Origin: Zoroaster sp. YZ-2022
Lineage: Eukaryota; Echinodermata; Asteroidea; Forcipulatida; Zoroasteridae
DNA: 64,000 nucleotides
NCBI GenBank assembly: GCA_029582265.1
Contig: CM055835.1
Span: 11,649,498-11,713,497 of the forward strand
Direction of reading: 5' to 3'
Shown here: in pieces, positions 14,001 through 29,000 of the stretch
How positions within the stretch are numbered: position 1 is the stretch's first letter
How the letters are laid out: each line of letters opens with the position of its first letter
Notes under the pieces: model-generated
Database searches by the model: none
The model's input: the letters and a program-made list of their open reading frames with translations, nothing else
Told to the model about the DNA's origin: nothing
Position numbers and translations under genes: made by a program

Positions 14001-17000
14001 TAGGTTCGTTTTGAGAACTCCACTGACTGATTCTGATTTCACTCTGTTGGGAGTCATCAACTATATGTTCAGCTCATGTTACTGAAGATTTCGTTGATAA
14101 GACTGTTCGAATGCATAAAAGTCTGGGGATTCAATCCAGATTAAGGTGAAAGATAGAGCAGTTCCGACAACGGTAAGTTGACTACACAAGTACGACGTCT
14201 ATATAGTTCTACACCTAACGTTACCAAAGAGTCCAGGCCTAGTACCAGCACTGCAAGATGTACCAAACCACTGGTCGAGACGGTTAGCGATGATCGCAAG
14301 AAATCTGGAGAGGAATTCCTTAAAAGACACTAAACCATTTCAATGTAAATTTGGAGCCTGTTTTTTTTTCATTATGATCATGGGTTTTTCACTTGAAATT
14401 GAAAAAAAAAAGTGCACAAACATTTTTACCAGCATTTTTACAATTACGAATTTGCCAGCCATGTAAATAATTAAAACAGAATTGGGACTAAACAACCCGA
14501 TAAATATTTTAATATCAATCATACAATTGTATTTATATTCTCCAGTTTGTCCCATGTTATGAACATACCGGTACTGTAAAACATGGGCTGAATTTTGTTT
14601 TCATTATATTGGTACACAAACCATACAGCAAACTCAATTATATTACACACTGTAGTGGAGATTTAACCTAAAATGTAATGAACAAATTCACAGATATTAC
14701 ACATACCAGTCTGTGGTGTGGAGGTGATCGTTGTGGGCAGCCGGTGAAGGAACATTCTAAATCGAGGCCAGTATGGCTCACCAGTTCGGTTCGGCTGCAG
14801 GAACAACGTCCATCTTTTCGTCTGATTTTAGATATTATTATCTGACGATCGATGCGGTGCCGCCTCGGGAAGAATCATCTGAATCAACGTTGGGCACTAT
14901 TTCCTCCCAAATAATCTGGAAATGTCGAATTCTGGCATATTTAACAAGCGAGTCTAAACAAAATGGGTCTCACTTTGTCAACAATGTAAATAACGCACAG
15001 ATTTGCGTGCATGTGTAGGGGTGAGTGTAAGTACCAGACCTAGTCAATGGGATCGTCTCCCAACTATGGCGTCACACGGAAGCATTGGCTTGGGCGTTGT
15101 GACCTTTGTTTTTCAGAAAACGGGGCTTTAGAAAAGATACTAATAGTATAATTTTTTTTTTTCAGTTTTAACATTCTAAAAAAGGTGTTAAATCATTAAC
15201 GCGGATATATAAGCTACCGAATACCGTAAGCAGGGTGAATACCAATTTCACGTTGATTGTAACCAGACTTTAAATGTTTATTTTGTTATAATTGTCTAGA
15301 TAATGATGAATGCAATCTTCAGACAGACAACTGTTCTGCAGATGCAGTATGTAATAACACACAGGGTGGCTTTGAGTGCATCTGCAACCTGGGCTTCATG
15401 GATGAAAATGGTGACGGAACGTCTTGCTTAGGTGTGCTAATAAATATATTCAAGTCATCCCAATCTAAATCACATCAGGAAGGAAATGGCCGGGAAGCAG
15501 CGAGCAATAAGAATACTTTGATTGACATTTATTTCAATGCTGCCCTTGCATTTCATTTTGTGTACATTGTTTATATTTATAACAGTTTTACAAGTTAGAC
15601 TCAAATACAAAAATTAATTGAAACAAAAATATTTTCCTACAACTAATTAATATTTGACCCCATTTCTACTCTTAAAAAGGGGAGTGTAATTGTTCTGTGA
15701 CCTCAATCAAACTATTTTCCAGATGAACATTTTTCGGGACTACTTTTTTCAAAATATTGTTTGTCGTCTCTCCCTTGACAAATTTATGGATTGAAGACAT
15801 TTTGATGTACAGCAAAACATTTAGGCATTAAAAGTCCCCTGTTCCCTGAAAGTACCCTTGAATTGAAGATGGTGATCATGGGCGGATCCAGAATATTTTT
15901 TAGGGGGGGGGCTGAGAATCAAGAACAATTTTTCAGTACTACAAAAATTACAATGAAAATTAATAATCAAAGGGAGAGGAAAACAAAGCACAGTGAGGGG
16001 GAAATGAGGGGAAACATGAGGGAGAATACCTTACCATTTGTATCTGATTCTGTTCTTTTAAAAAAAATTTTTACGATTTTAGGGGGACTACAGCCCCCTT
16101 GGTGATGTTATCAAATATCCTGAGATATCATTCTGCCCGAGTTTGCTCTTGTAGAAATTTAACTAAAATGAGAAGTTTGATCTATAGCAATGAAAATACA
16201 CACTGCATGCTATGGAAATAATTACTGAAATGTGTGGACTGCTTATTGAGCTAATACTACGTTTGTTATCATTGACAACTTTATGTGGTTTTTAAGTCTG
16301 ATTATTTTGAAATATTTCAGATATCAACGAATGCTCTGGAAATAACGACTGTGACATTAATGCTGATTGTCAAAATACCCAAGGATCTTACAGGTGCACA
16401 TGCCGCCAGGGTTATGAAGGGAACGGCCTGACATGTACAGGTATTATATTCAATTTACCATCTGCCAGTTTGTGTATAACACGTTCTAGGTGTTCCCAAG
16501 TATATGAGATGCTCCCTATTTCTGTGAAGTGTTTTTCACTATGAATAACTTTACCCTGAAAATGCCCTGAAAATCTGTTTTACCGTGAAATAAATAGTTC
16601 ACAGCAATTTCCCGATGACACAACACCATGAAAACACCATGAAATACTCTGGATTCCTTCGCTGTGAAAACGCCATGAGCTTCTTGTGATAGTTTTGGGG
16701 CAGCTCATTAATTCTTGAGAGCACTGTGAATCTGCCGTGAAATCACCATGAACATTATTGCAAATATCTAAGAGAAAGAGACACAGTGAAATTGCCGTGA
16801 AATTACGGTGAACTCACGGCAAAATGGATTTTCAGGGCATTTTCTGGGTGAAGTTGTTCATAGTGTTATAATTCACATTATTGATTGGCATTATTCAGGG
16901 ACTAGTCTAGTGCACCTCTGTGTGCCCCTCAGTCCTGGCTGTGACCACAAAAGTGTACTATTTCCTTTTGTGTTAACTCCCAGTACTTTGGATAAGTAGA

Positions 17001-20000
17001 CGTCCAGTGTATAGTGCCCTCATTGCCAGTCAATATGTGTTATTAGTGCCCTCATTGCCAGTCAATATGTGTTATTAGTGCCCTCATTGCCAGTCGACTT
17101 GTGTATAATAATTATATCTTGTCTTTTTCATAGATATTAATGAATGTACCAGAAGCCTCCATGATTGTCATGCTGAAGCTACATGCAACAATGTTGTGGG
17201 TTCATATGACTGTGCCTGTAATGATGGATGGTCTGGTAATGGTACCATGTGTAGCAATGAAAATGAATGTGACCGTCTGGTGCCAGTCTGTCATATGGAG
17301 GCCACGTGTGTAGATACTGAGGGCAGCTTCATGTGCACATGTAATGATGGATTCATTGGAAATGGTATCTCTTGTGTAGGTAAGTCTAATTGTTAAGACT
17401 AGTTCATTGAATAGGTCAGATACGGCATCCATCAATGCTTCTGTGCCACAGGGTTCTATTCTCCATGGCCTACAAAAGCTTTATTTTCAACATAATTTGA
17501 TATATTATATTGTATTCATAGATAAGAATGAGTGTACTTCTGGTGAAGCAGATTGTCTTTCTGGTCTTGGAGTATGTAACAATACAGCTGGTAACTACAC
17601 ATGCCATTGTATTGATGGATATAGCGGAGATGGACGATCATCGTGTGATGGTAATATCAGTTATTAACTCTTAACACATTATTGCACAGTTGCCATGGGT
17701 AAATAAGTAGGGATGACAACACTGGATTTTTTTGATAGTCGATAATGAATCGTTCCCCATGACATATGGATTCCTTTGGGGAACTAAGCCATTGGGCAGG
17801 CTTTCATGTGCCATTCCTATGAGGAACAGTATCGAAAAACATTGAAAAACGGGTTCTTTTTTGCATCTATCGCCACCACGACATTATTCAGCGGAGTATA
17901 CCTTAGATCTTGCTACATTATGACCCAAACATTGCATTCTTTCAGAAAATGAAAAAAAAACTGCACAAAAAATTGATTTTTCCCTCGTGTAATTTATGTT
18001 AAATCTTGCATTTTTAGTCAAAAATTTACCCGTTTCATGTGTAAAATGCGCGTTTAGCGAAAAACTGGTCCAATAACATTATCATAACATTAAATAGTGC
18101 CACCTGGGAGCTTAGATCTATTGAGTCATTTCTCTCTGGCTTGTCAGCTTTCTAACAATATAACCTCTGTTTTGATTGGTTGAGGTTTAGGCTCGCGTAT
18201 GTTCGCTTAAAAAGAATTGTGCATCTGAAATCCAATGAAATTTAGCATTGCTCATGGCTCGGCGCGTGGGGCATTGCACGTACACACATGCACACACACG
18301 TGTACTGGACTGCACTACGTGCATGCAGCATGGGTTTTGTCTTGTAAGTGTTAGTGTGATCAACATTGTCGATTCTTCTGTATTTGTTGCCAAATTGTGA
18401 ATAGGTTTCTTACATTTATTTTATAGTTTTACGATAAACATATAAGCACTCTTTAATAGTGATGTTAGCAATCAGCTACATGCCTTCCTGTGAAATACCA
18501 TAAGTGGACCATGGAGTGCACACTCACAGTGCCGTACAATAGGCCTACCTATTAGCAATAATGGACTGGCCTAACACCCCCAATTAAGTCTACACAGAGC
18601 CAGGGAGCTGTTATCTTTTATCTCCAAGGCCATTCCACTGTGCATTTTTGGCCTGTTTGCATGGGGTCCTTTTGACCAGAAAGGATTTGATATGTATCGT
18701 TGATATTCGATATTATCGTCTTAATATGCAGATTTTTTACATATATGGCAAAAATGTATGTAGCGTACATTAAACGACACTGGACACCGAAATATGAAAT
18801 ACTTTTTTATATGCAAGTACTACAGAGAAGTTGCACAGATAATAAACAGTGCTAAAAATGGTAAAAATTTCAAATTAATCACTTCAAAATGAGCTGAATG
18901 CTTTGGTTTTTGCTGGTCTGCATGACAAACACTTGCTAAAAGCTAGTGCATAGTGTGGTAGATGATGAATTTTGCACACACATGTATATTATGAACTGGG
19001 AGAAAGCCAGTACCCTGGGTTGCAACGACCCCATTTAGCCTTATTTATGTCTGTTTTCGAAACACTGTGCCTGTAAAACAGATTTGTATTTTGTCATGTT
19101 TAAAAGACATTTTTATTTGTTTTACAATTTCACTTCTTCAGATATTAATGAGTGTGATGATGTAAATAGCAATGACTGCTCAACGAATGGGGTTTGTACC
19201 AATAGACCTGGTGGCTATGATTGTAACTGTATGGCAGGATACACAGGCAATGGAACACACTGTACAGGTGAGTGCAAGTTTTTTTTTCACTCAAAAAAAT
19301 TAATATTATGTTAATTTAATTATTTATTTTAATTAAAGGGAAGGTACATTATTGGTAATGTTGGCAAAAATGCTTTTACGAGTATACTTGATTGCAAATA
19401 TGAAGTGAATTTCACATCGTCAACAATGGTGAATTAGTGCACACACTCACGCAAATGTTCTGTTACATCATTCATTGCTATTACCTACATGAACTGTGCC
19501 AGCTTGATGTAACCCAGTCCACAGCATTCCAAATGCATGCACGAGTGTTAATGAGATTGGCTACGCTGCTTGACAGCATAATGAAATAAGCACTGGACTC
19601 GATCCGCTCCCTAGTTCCAGAACTAAATACGATAGGAAATAGATGCAACTGAACTACATCAGAGAGTCATACAACATACACTTTATTGGAGATTTTAACG
19701 TACAGTACAGTGTAACATATGCAAGCAGGCAATTAAGCCACCCAGGATACACTGCTTCTTTGAGACTATGTGGGCCAGTCTTTGGAATACAACGTCATGA
19801 ATGGCCTATATATATCCATTGTTCTTGGAGTATATATCTATGGACTATAGGTTATGACTGGCACAGCTGGTACTGACACACAGCATACATACAGTGTAGA
19901 TTATATATGGAGGTAGAATAGACTACTGCTATAACAAATGTCCATTATATACATAACAGCAAAAGAAACGTCACCCCTAAAAATATTTATTATTTTCATT

Positions 20001-23000
20001 TTATAATTAATATAATTTGTTTAATGAAGAATATTATGAGTATGGAGTGTAACACGAACACAATGTGGCAAATTTGGTTGAACTCAAAATTTGTCATGCA
20101 TGACGTCTGAGGACACATAAGCTAAACATGTTCTCAGACTTATCAAAATTTAGGGGGTGACGTTTCTTTTGCTGTTATGTATATAATGAACACATTGTGT
20201 AGACCTTTGCGGTGACACCATGTATTATATCAAAGGTAATTCTTTTTTATTTTTTAACAGATATTGATGAGTGCTCGCTAGGAATTCATAATTGCTCACA
20301 AGCATGCTCCAACACTCGGGGATCCTTTAATTGCTCTTGTCAAGTGGGATTCACACTGCAACCAAATGAAACATGTACCCGTAAGTCAATATGGTCTTTC
20401 ATATACGACTACCATCTTTGTCAAATAGCCCTGTGGGGGAATTAGTGGGCAACCCCCTCCTTTTTATTGACATGCATGTAAGTCGACCATTTTTTGTTTT
20501 GTGTGCCCCCTGTTTTTAAGGCATATGTGCCCTCTCGTTTGCCACCCTGGATCTGCCCTGGGATGGGTGAATGTCTACGAGTACAGCTCAATGGCATACC
20601 ACCCAAAAGCCATTGATGGACTACTGGGTAATAATGACCTATCACCTCAGAATCACGCAACGCAGTGAACGAAACAATGCCCACTCCAATCACTTAAAAT
20701 AGAATGCACAAAAACTAAATACATAAAAAAAACTACCCTACAAACTTCCAAATGGGTTGTCTTAATAGAGCAGAATTGTGTTGATGAAATATTCAGATCA
20801 TCCTTGCTTTAATAAATTTGTTCTTGATTATTATACAGCGGATATTATGTGTTCAAGTACTACTTGTATCAACGGTGAATGCTATGTGAATGGGTCCAAT
20901 GTGGAAGTATGTCTTTGTGACAATGGTTATGAAATCATAAGTAATCTCACAATGTGTGAAGGTAATGTACCAAAAATTCATAGAAAGAAACAGTATCATT
21001 TTTATTGTTAATTTCTTCAAACATATATATATGTTTCATTTGTGCTGAGATGATACTTACAACTGAACAATTAAATTTGCAGAAAACATTTATATTTGGC
21101 ATGTTTTTATAGTAATGAAAAAGAAGGAAAAACCTGACTGGCTGTCTAGTATAAAAAATTGTGTCCCAAAATATTTCCTAAAGCAGGTCTCCTATTAAAA
21201 GACTGTGTTATTTTGCCCTTGATAAAGTGTCAAACTGTGGTCCGTTATAATTTTGTATTAAAGTTTATTTTGGTTATAGAAATGAGTTAGCAACAGCTAT
21301 TATTTGTTTGCCGTTTGTTATACATATGTTATCTGTTACATGTAACACCTACTGAGGGCGCCATATCACGAGGGCATTTAGCATATTGCTGAAATTGAGT
21401 GCACCGCATCGCGATTAGTATGCACTACATTCAAGTGATAATTGTTACCAGGAAAAAGTTTTGACTGGTGCTATACATGTATTGTTCAGCGCACTATTGG
21501 CACTCATTGGCGGATCCAGGGGGGGGGGGGGCTAAGGGGGCTGTAGCCCCCCCTAAAATCGTTTTTAAAAAAATTTAAAAAGAGAGAAACAGAGAGAGGG
21601 GGGGAGGGGAGGGGAGAACGCACTCCCATTCCCACAGTGTGCTTTGTTTTTCTCTCCCTTTGATTATTTCATTGTAATTTTTGTAGTACTGAAAAATAAT
21701 TGTTTTTGATTCTCAGCCCCCCCCTAAAAATGTTCTGGATCCGCCCATGGAACTGCATGCATTTTCACCATAGAGAGCTATGATGTGCACAGAGCAGAAA
21801 CCTTTAAACCTAAGTACCAAATGGTTGTAAACCCAATAAGTGACCAACAAACTGTTTCATCTTTGTATCATGATATCTATTTTCATTTGTTTCAGATATC
21901 AATGAGTGCACAGATTCATCTAATCCCCATAGCTGTGATGGCAACTCAATGTGTAATAACATCAATGGTGGTTATGAGTGTCTATGTAACATTGGGTTCA
22001 GTCTTAACAATGACCAGAGAAGCTGTTCAGGTAACCCGATCAATCCTCTGGGTGTAAATCCTGGGGGGAGGGGCTATGGAAACCTCCGCCCACTTTTAGC
22101 CCCTCTTTGGTCCCAGTAAACTGAGAAAACCCTTGGTGGCACTTCATATACCCTGCCTACTGTTATTTGCTAATGTTGACAAATTTAATATGGGCTTACA
22201 TTAATAGGAATAAAAGTGTAATAATAATGACTGGGTCATCACACTGTCATTTCCTAATTAAAAACCATTGTTTTACGAAACTTGTCACAATAATTACCCA
22301 AACGGGATTCAAACAACTTGTTTAAAATCGTTTTGTCTTTCATTCATAATATAAAACTACTTATTTTGTTACACAGTTTATGCAAAACAAACAATCCATG
22401 AAAGTTTTCCATGGCACAGATCGCAATGAAAGTCATTTTTCGCATGTTTCTGTTTTGAATAGTTTTTCATTTGATCAACTAATAATTTATCTTTTGTAGC
22501 CCTACCTTGAGTGGCCATTTAATTGGTGTTACTGACTGGTCACTTTTTCTAAAACAAAAGATTATCTTTTTGATTCACAGATATAAATGAATGCAATACA
22601 GGAAGCCATGACTGTGATGAGATAAGCCAATTTTGTGTCAATCTACAACCATCCTTCATGTGTAACTGTAAGGATGGATTTGAGAGCCAGAGTGCCAATA
22701 GCTCCTGCACAGGTGAGGGAGATGGGGTAGAGTATTCAAAGGGAGTATTCTATAAGTCCCTGTACTTCTGTATCTTCCTCGTTACTTCCATTCTTGTACT
22801 TGTTTGGTTTTATGTTATGCCTATGTTACATTATTTACTTATTGATTTTCTTTAGGGCTGTGCGTTTTCGAATAATTTGGTAACCGGATATTCAAATTTT
22901 GGTTTCGATCGAATATTCGATATTCTAAGGCTGCCCATTGGTAATTGCGCCATGTGATAAAATGAGCACGTACGATACGATGGGGACGAAAAGTGTACTT

Positions 23001-26000
23001 AAACATAATGTCACTCGTGCCTTGGCGACATTGTATAATTGGTCCATGTAAAACCAAAAAAATCACGTAAAAAAAGCCACTGTAAAAAAACAACAACAAC
23101 AACAATTTAGAGACTCATCTCCACATTCAAAATATCAGACATTTTGCATTTGGCCAGGCGAACGGAATTTGTGTTTGAACGAAGTTCCAAAGTCAGTTAA
23201 TTACTTTGTCACAGCACCTTGTATAGTAAGGGCCAATTGAACGGTGGTTCATCATAGTGAAGGTGGTCCATGATGGCCAATCGGCATTTTATGCAGACAT
23301 GTGTTGCGAAGAGAAAACTTGAGGTGGATAACTCATTTATAATTACAGGGATGTTCAAAAATATGAGCTAGACAGTGGTTTATATTTTAACTTATGCCTT
23401 TTTTAAGCGTACGGCTGATGGTTTTCCTTTCCCAAAACAAATATTTCTATTTGTTAAAATCATGAAATCCGTTTAGCATGTGGTTTAAAGTACATTTTAA
23501 GCTTTCAACTTAATAATTATGATTATCCCCATAAATATGAATGGTTCAATCCGCGTTGGCTTTCAACCGATGAAAAAATTAAAAAGTATCCAGGTCGAAT
23601 CTGAATATTTTGATTGGTCCAAAAGTTTGGCACGCAATTCAACTGCTCGTGTTCGACAGATTTCAGACAAGAATATTGGTGCAAGAGTATTGGTGGGCTC
23701 GTCAATCATTCACAATCTGAATCACATCACTCATAGATGTTTGTATAATGTTTTCACAATCATGGATAGGCTGTGCATGCACCATTCATGAAACATAATA
23801 AGCTTGCAGCAGCGCAGTCGATGGGTGAAAGGGGTCCGTGTGGTATGGGCAACGAATGGCGTGCCTTCGTGAAGAAATCGGCAGGATATATTTTGTATCG
23901 ATTTAAGGGACTGTCGGAAAGCTATTATCAGCCACCAATTCATGCTTTTGGCAGAGCCGGCCCAAGATATTGTGAAATTTAAATCAAGCGATACTTATGG
24001 TGGTATCGATTTGGGAAAATATGTTGAGTCCTTTCAGAAATTCCCGATCGTATTGAGTCATTCTCTTCTAAAGAATTTATCAAGTTTTCGGCAAGGACCA
24101 TGAATAAGTAATATATACTACTCAAAACAATTTAGGGAACACCGGATTTTTAACATCAAATAGGTTTGAAATGTTCCATGAACCGTGATTTTCATTTGCA
24201 ACCCCCTCTCTCTTTCTGTAGTCATGTCATGAAATGTGTAATCACTTCATGCATCCTTTATCATCTATTTCATTGTTCAGTTGTTTCTCGTCAATTCTGT
24301 GAAACATTGTGTTCATCTGAAATAAATGATCTTGCTTTAACTGAGATTATTCCGGTGTTCCCTAAATTGTTTTGAGTAGTATATTTGGAAATGTATATGT
24401 ATTTCATTTAGCTTTTGAAAAATATATTATAAAAAAATAATCTGTACAAAATTCATCACAATAGGAGCTCACGGTTTTTGGAGAAAATAACAGGAAAACT
24501 GTTTCACATGGGTTTTATGTTTGCTTGATATACAAAAGGTTGCCAATACAACAAAATGAGTTGAAACTTTCACAGGTTATAGTTTTTATACATCTCTCTC
24601 TTGATTCTTGTAAAGTTGTGATGCATTTACAGACATAATACCAATTCTGTACAATCCCTTATGTCTCTTAGCTTGATAAATTGATATCAGTGAATAATTA
24701 TAACATGAAGTACAATGGTTTGATTTGTTTTGTATTGGTAGATATCAATGAATGTTTAAATGACACACTGAATAATTGCCACAATGATGCTGACTGCCTT
24801 AATAACAATGGTTCCTTCATCTGCCAATGCAAAGATGGATACATCGGCAATGGAGTGGAATGCTTAGGTAATCTTGTATTTACTTCTTTATCCTACATCC
24901 TTAGTCCTATCTGATAACTATTCTTGTATTCATTAAAAACCTGAATACACTTTTAGTATTTTGAATCATTTTATGCATTCACGCATGTAAACACTTTTTA
25001 CATAAGCATGTTTTTATATTACCTCTGTTCATTTTGTCAATTATATGTATTGCTTTAATGGGGCGTACATGCATCCCCCATGCTTAAGTTCTTTTAAGCC
25101 CACCTTCAAAAATTCTACCCTCAATACCCCCATCCCCGTGTTGAGGGATTTTGAAGGTGTTACATTTTGGGAAATAATTTTCGCCCCCCTGCCATTGATA
25201 AAATTTCCCCCTTTGCCCCCCTCCTGGATCCACCGATGCATTTACCAGAAGTGTTTATTGGTTTTATAGTAAAATGCGTCTTTTTATACCATTCATTTCA
25301 CTTCAGATATCGATGAATGTAGAGTGCCTGTGAATGATCCATCATTTGCCAACTGTGATTCTCAAGCGATATGCACCAACATGATAGGTTCCTTCCAGTG
25401 TAACTGCTCCATGGGATATGAAGGAAATGGCACATATTGTGAAGGTACATGTACCAGGCTCATCCCAATCTCATTCCCTATAGTCATGCTTACTCCCATC
25501 CCTAGACTCTGGTTTGCTTATTGACTTAGACATTGGCGAGAGTAGATTTAACGAAAATATCAAACAGCAGCTGTATTGCAGGAACTATATGCAGGCATTT
25601 TCTGCATGTTTGACATGTACACTGTAAACATAAGTTAGTCGTTTTGACTTATAAAAATTAGTCCAGCACGATGTCTCATAGGACCAATTAAATTTAGTCA
25701 GAAATTTGGTCGACTAATGTAAATTAGTTAAAAACCGACTAATAAATATTAGTCTTCTGACTAAATAAATTTTTGCTCCATAGGACTAGTCTTTAGTCCA
25801 CCGACTTTCAGTTTAGTAATTCAAAGTGATGACTACATGGATTTAGTCAAATGACTAAGACTTTGTTTCCTGTAAAATAAAGACACTGAAGCAATCAAAT
25901 GATGTTACCAATCCAAAATGATTTATTTCATAAAACTGGATAAAATCCTGATTAGCACCTTTAACAACACATAAAACCCTGTTATATGATAAATGAAATA

Positions 26001-29000
26001 AATGCATTATGCTGTGTACCTGACATAAAAAAACTTGAGTTCTATGAGGTGAACCAATAATATAAATATACATCAGTCATTAACCCACAAATCTTGTTTC
26101 GTTTAGTGTTTATCCATTTTGAAATATGAAATTGCAAGAAAAGTTGGCAAAATATACGTATCATAATCAGACCACCAAGTATACTTTAAAAAGGTGGGCA
26201 TCTTGATCTCCACTTAAAACTGCATTCATGAAATACAAATCGGATCAAGTTGAAAGACTGTTTCATACTTTTGCTATAATGTATGGTTAAAAAATACAAC
26301 AAAATTTGACATAAAGCATAATCAGAGCACCAAATAATTTTGAAAAAGGTGGATATATTCTCACTTAGTGTTCAGCTGTAACTCAATATACAATCCATCA
26401 AGAAAGCGAATTAACCTGTCAACATGACACACAAAACAACAAAATGGTCAGGATCGCTTTTGATTTGTTCTTAAAGGAATCACCCTCTTGCGGTAAGGGA
26501 TGAACTGCATGTATTGCTAGTTTGGAATTTAATGGAATACATGCTTAGAAATAACAACCACATCCAGCATTGATGGACGGGGAGGTCCGTTTAAAGAATT
26601 CTGCCAATTTGTAAAAAAACTATCCTAACTCCTGTAATTAAAGGTCAAGCGCACACAATGTGATCCGACTAAAAATCAGTCTCCGACCGGTCGTAAAGAT
26701 TTTACTGTTGAATCTTTACGACTCATTCTGCACCGGTTGGAAACTGGCTTACATCCGAATATCGCAGTTGGAAACAACCGAAACCTTGTGATCCGACCGA
26801 AAATCAGTTGGATCAGAGTCAGATCGTAGTGTGCAGCGGGCTTATAAGAATATGCAAAAGATGTGTCCAGAAAAGAAAGAAAACAAATAAATGTAGAGGT
26901 GAAAAGTGCTGGGATCAGACACGGGATACTTATGGGGGATCTAATTCTTTGCACAGATGCCGTTTAATTTTTCGAGAAGGTTTACTACTCCCCGTTCAAT
27001 TTTGACGTTATCTTGGACATTCATAATTATCTTCTGAAAGAATGTTAAGGTTTTTCTTCAGGGAAGCTGGGTATGCTAAATTGAAAATATAGAAACATGC
27101 CAAGTAGACGGCTACAGCTGACAGGAGCTTGGTGGTATGTCCAACTTGTATTCTGTCACCCATTACAGCAAACGCTTTGCAGTCCGCCAGAGTAGCCATG
27201 TCCCCTCTGATGTACGGTACACCTTCCTGTACATCAACAAAGGAATGGAAAGGAAAAAAGTGTTCAACGTTACATGTTGTAACAAAAGTTACCCCATCAT
27301 GCACAATTCATATTTAAGCAAATTTGTTTCATTCCATAAGGCCAAAAATCTAAGTCCCAGGTTTTTGTCTGTAGGTTGGCTTCAACATCGGTGTGGTGAA
27401 GAGGGATTTTTGACAATGCAGAAAAACATGTCACTATATGACACTACTATCTTTTGTGACGTGTATGGAGACCAGAAACCGGAGACTTTGTTGTTGGCCT
27501 AAATGTCTTGGTAAAATATCCAGATTATGCAGTGTTGTATGCAGGTGAAACTATAATTAATTATAACTCGCAATATTTACCCTTATTTTGTCGGTTCAGC
27601 AAATTTGACATTAATGAAGCTATATGCGTGTTGGAGACAACTTGCCTCACCACTATCTCACAAGTGCATTTGATTTGAGCTGGTGGAAAGGTTTATTGAG
27701 TTGTCTCTGACACACTTGTCTTTAGCATATTTTTTACAAACTTCTGACCTAACGTAAAAAAATGCTTGACAAGAACAGGCCAGTGGCAAGCATGTAGAAT
27801 TACTATCGACCCGGTGTGCAGTAAATGGGACTGCCCTAAGTAGTAACAATCAAATAGTTTGTAAATAAACTGCTCAATTCAGTTTTCCCAGTTGGAAGTC
27901 TCAAATAAACATACTACATGTACTACCAGCTCTTCTGCAAGTAATAGTAGGCTTCCAACTTTCTCCTTCAACAAAGCTGGAATTCAACAACTGCTGCAGC
28001 TGCGGGTTGCATCTAGAAAGACAATGTATAAGTATATTTTTACATTTGAGTAACAAAAACAATTAGCCAAGTACATAGTGAGGGTGAATTCAGGCAAAGG
28101 TGCAAAGTCGGTCAGTGAAAACATCATTCAACATGTAACCTAAAAAGCAGAAGGTTGAAAATGGAATGTTGAGGAAAAGACATGAAAAAAATTAATAAAA
28201 AACGTTAAATATTATGTTAAATCATGATCACCTCAAAATCAGACCCCATGCCATGTTTATTAACCACAATGTACACATTTAAAAAGTTTGTTTAAAGGCA
28301 AAAGCTTTTTGGCTGAAAAAAAAAGTGCTCGTTCTGCTGGATAGCTTAGGCCTATATAGCCTAGCTAGGCCCATGTGAAATTCCTGGGCAGAAAATTACA
28401 GATGTGGTTATGTGTACTACAAAACAAGCTCCAATGTCACTGCACTAACGTTACCCCGAGTCTGATACTTTTTTATTGCTTAAATTTATTGCTTAACTAG
28501 TAACTAGACGGTAGACCCGTTAACAGTGCAGTTGTACTGGACTTCGTCCATAGCCTTGCTGTGGTGTGCAGTAAAAATTGTTGACATTAATTTTCCCCAA
28601 AATGTTTTTTTTGTCTTCGTCATGTTCTGCAACACATACTCACCCTAATAATATATTCTGCCAAAAAGACTCACTTGCCCAAGTCAAAAACACTCAAGAA
28701 GGCATCGATCCGATGGTTAGTTTTGGTGAAATTTTCATCAATAATTTTGTTAATTTTGTACACATAATGTTTGGGAAAGTCTACAAGTTTTACTGCATGC
28801 ACATCACAGCAGGCGGTGAGGTGGTTACGGAGGATGTCCAGTACTGGCAGTAGGGCTACAACTTAAGTACTTGTTCGCGGTAAATGCCTAACGTTATGTT
28901 CGTGCAGAATGTGTGCCCAGAATTAATCCACACAATGCGATTCCAGATCATGAATTGACATGTTTTTACGAGCTTTATATCCATTATTCTCTTATCAGGA

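Larger units (their letters stand above)
16441..17133 (+). other. Intron 10
   Basis: Contains the long-TIR MITE at 16537-16865 and a 32-bp tandem repeat at about 17012-17095. Confidence 0.6.

Noticed and set aside
14773..15018. 81-codon plus-strand frame in intron 8
   Set aside because: No known domain and no splice-compatible junction with the EGF exons in phase.
22855..24000. Complete hAT-like element in intron 17
   Set aside because: Only a plausible left end (AGGGCTGTGCG) was seen; no matching right end or target duplication could be found.
27137..27502. 121-codon plus-strand frame in the TIR element
   Set aside because: It lies antisense to the better supported minus-strand candidate exon at 27008-27233 and shows no recognised domain.
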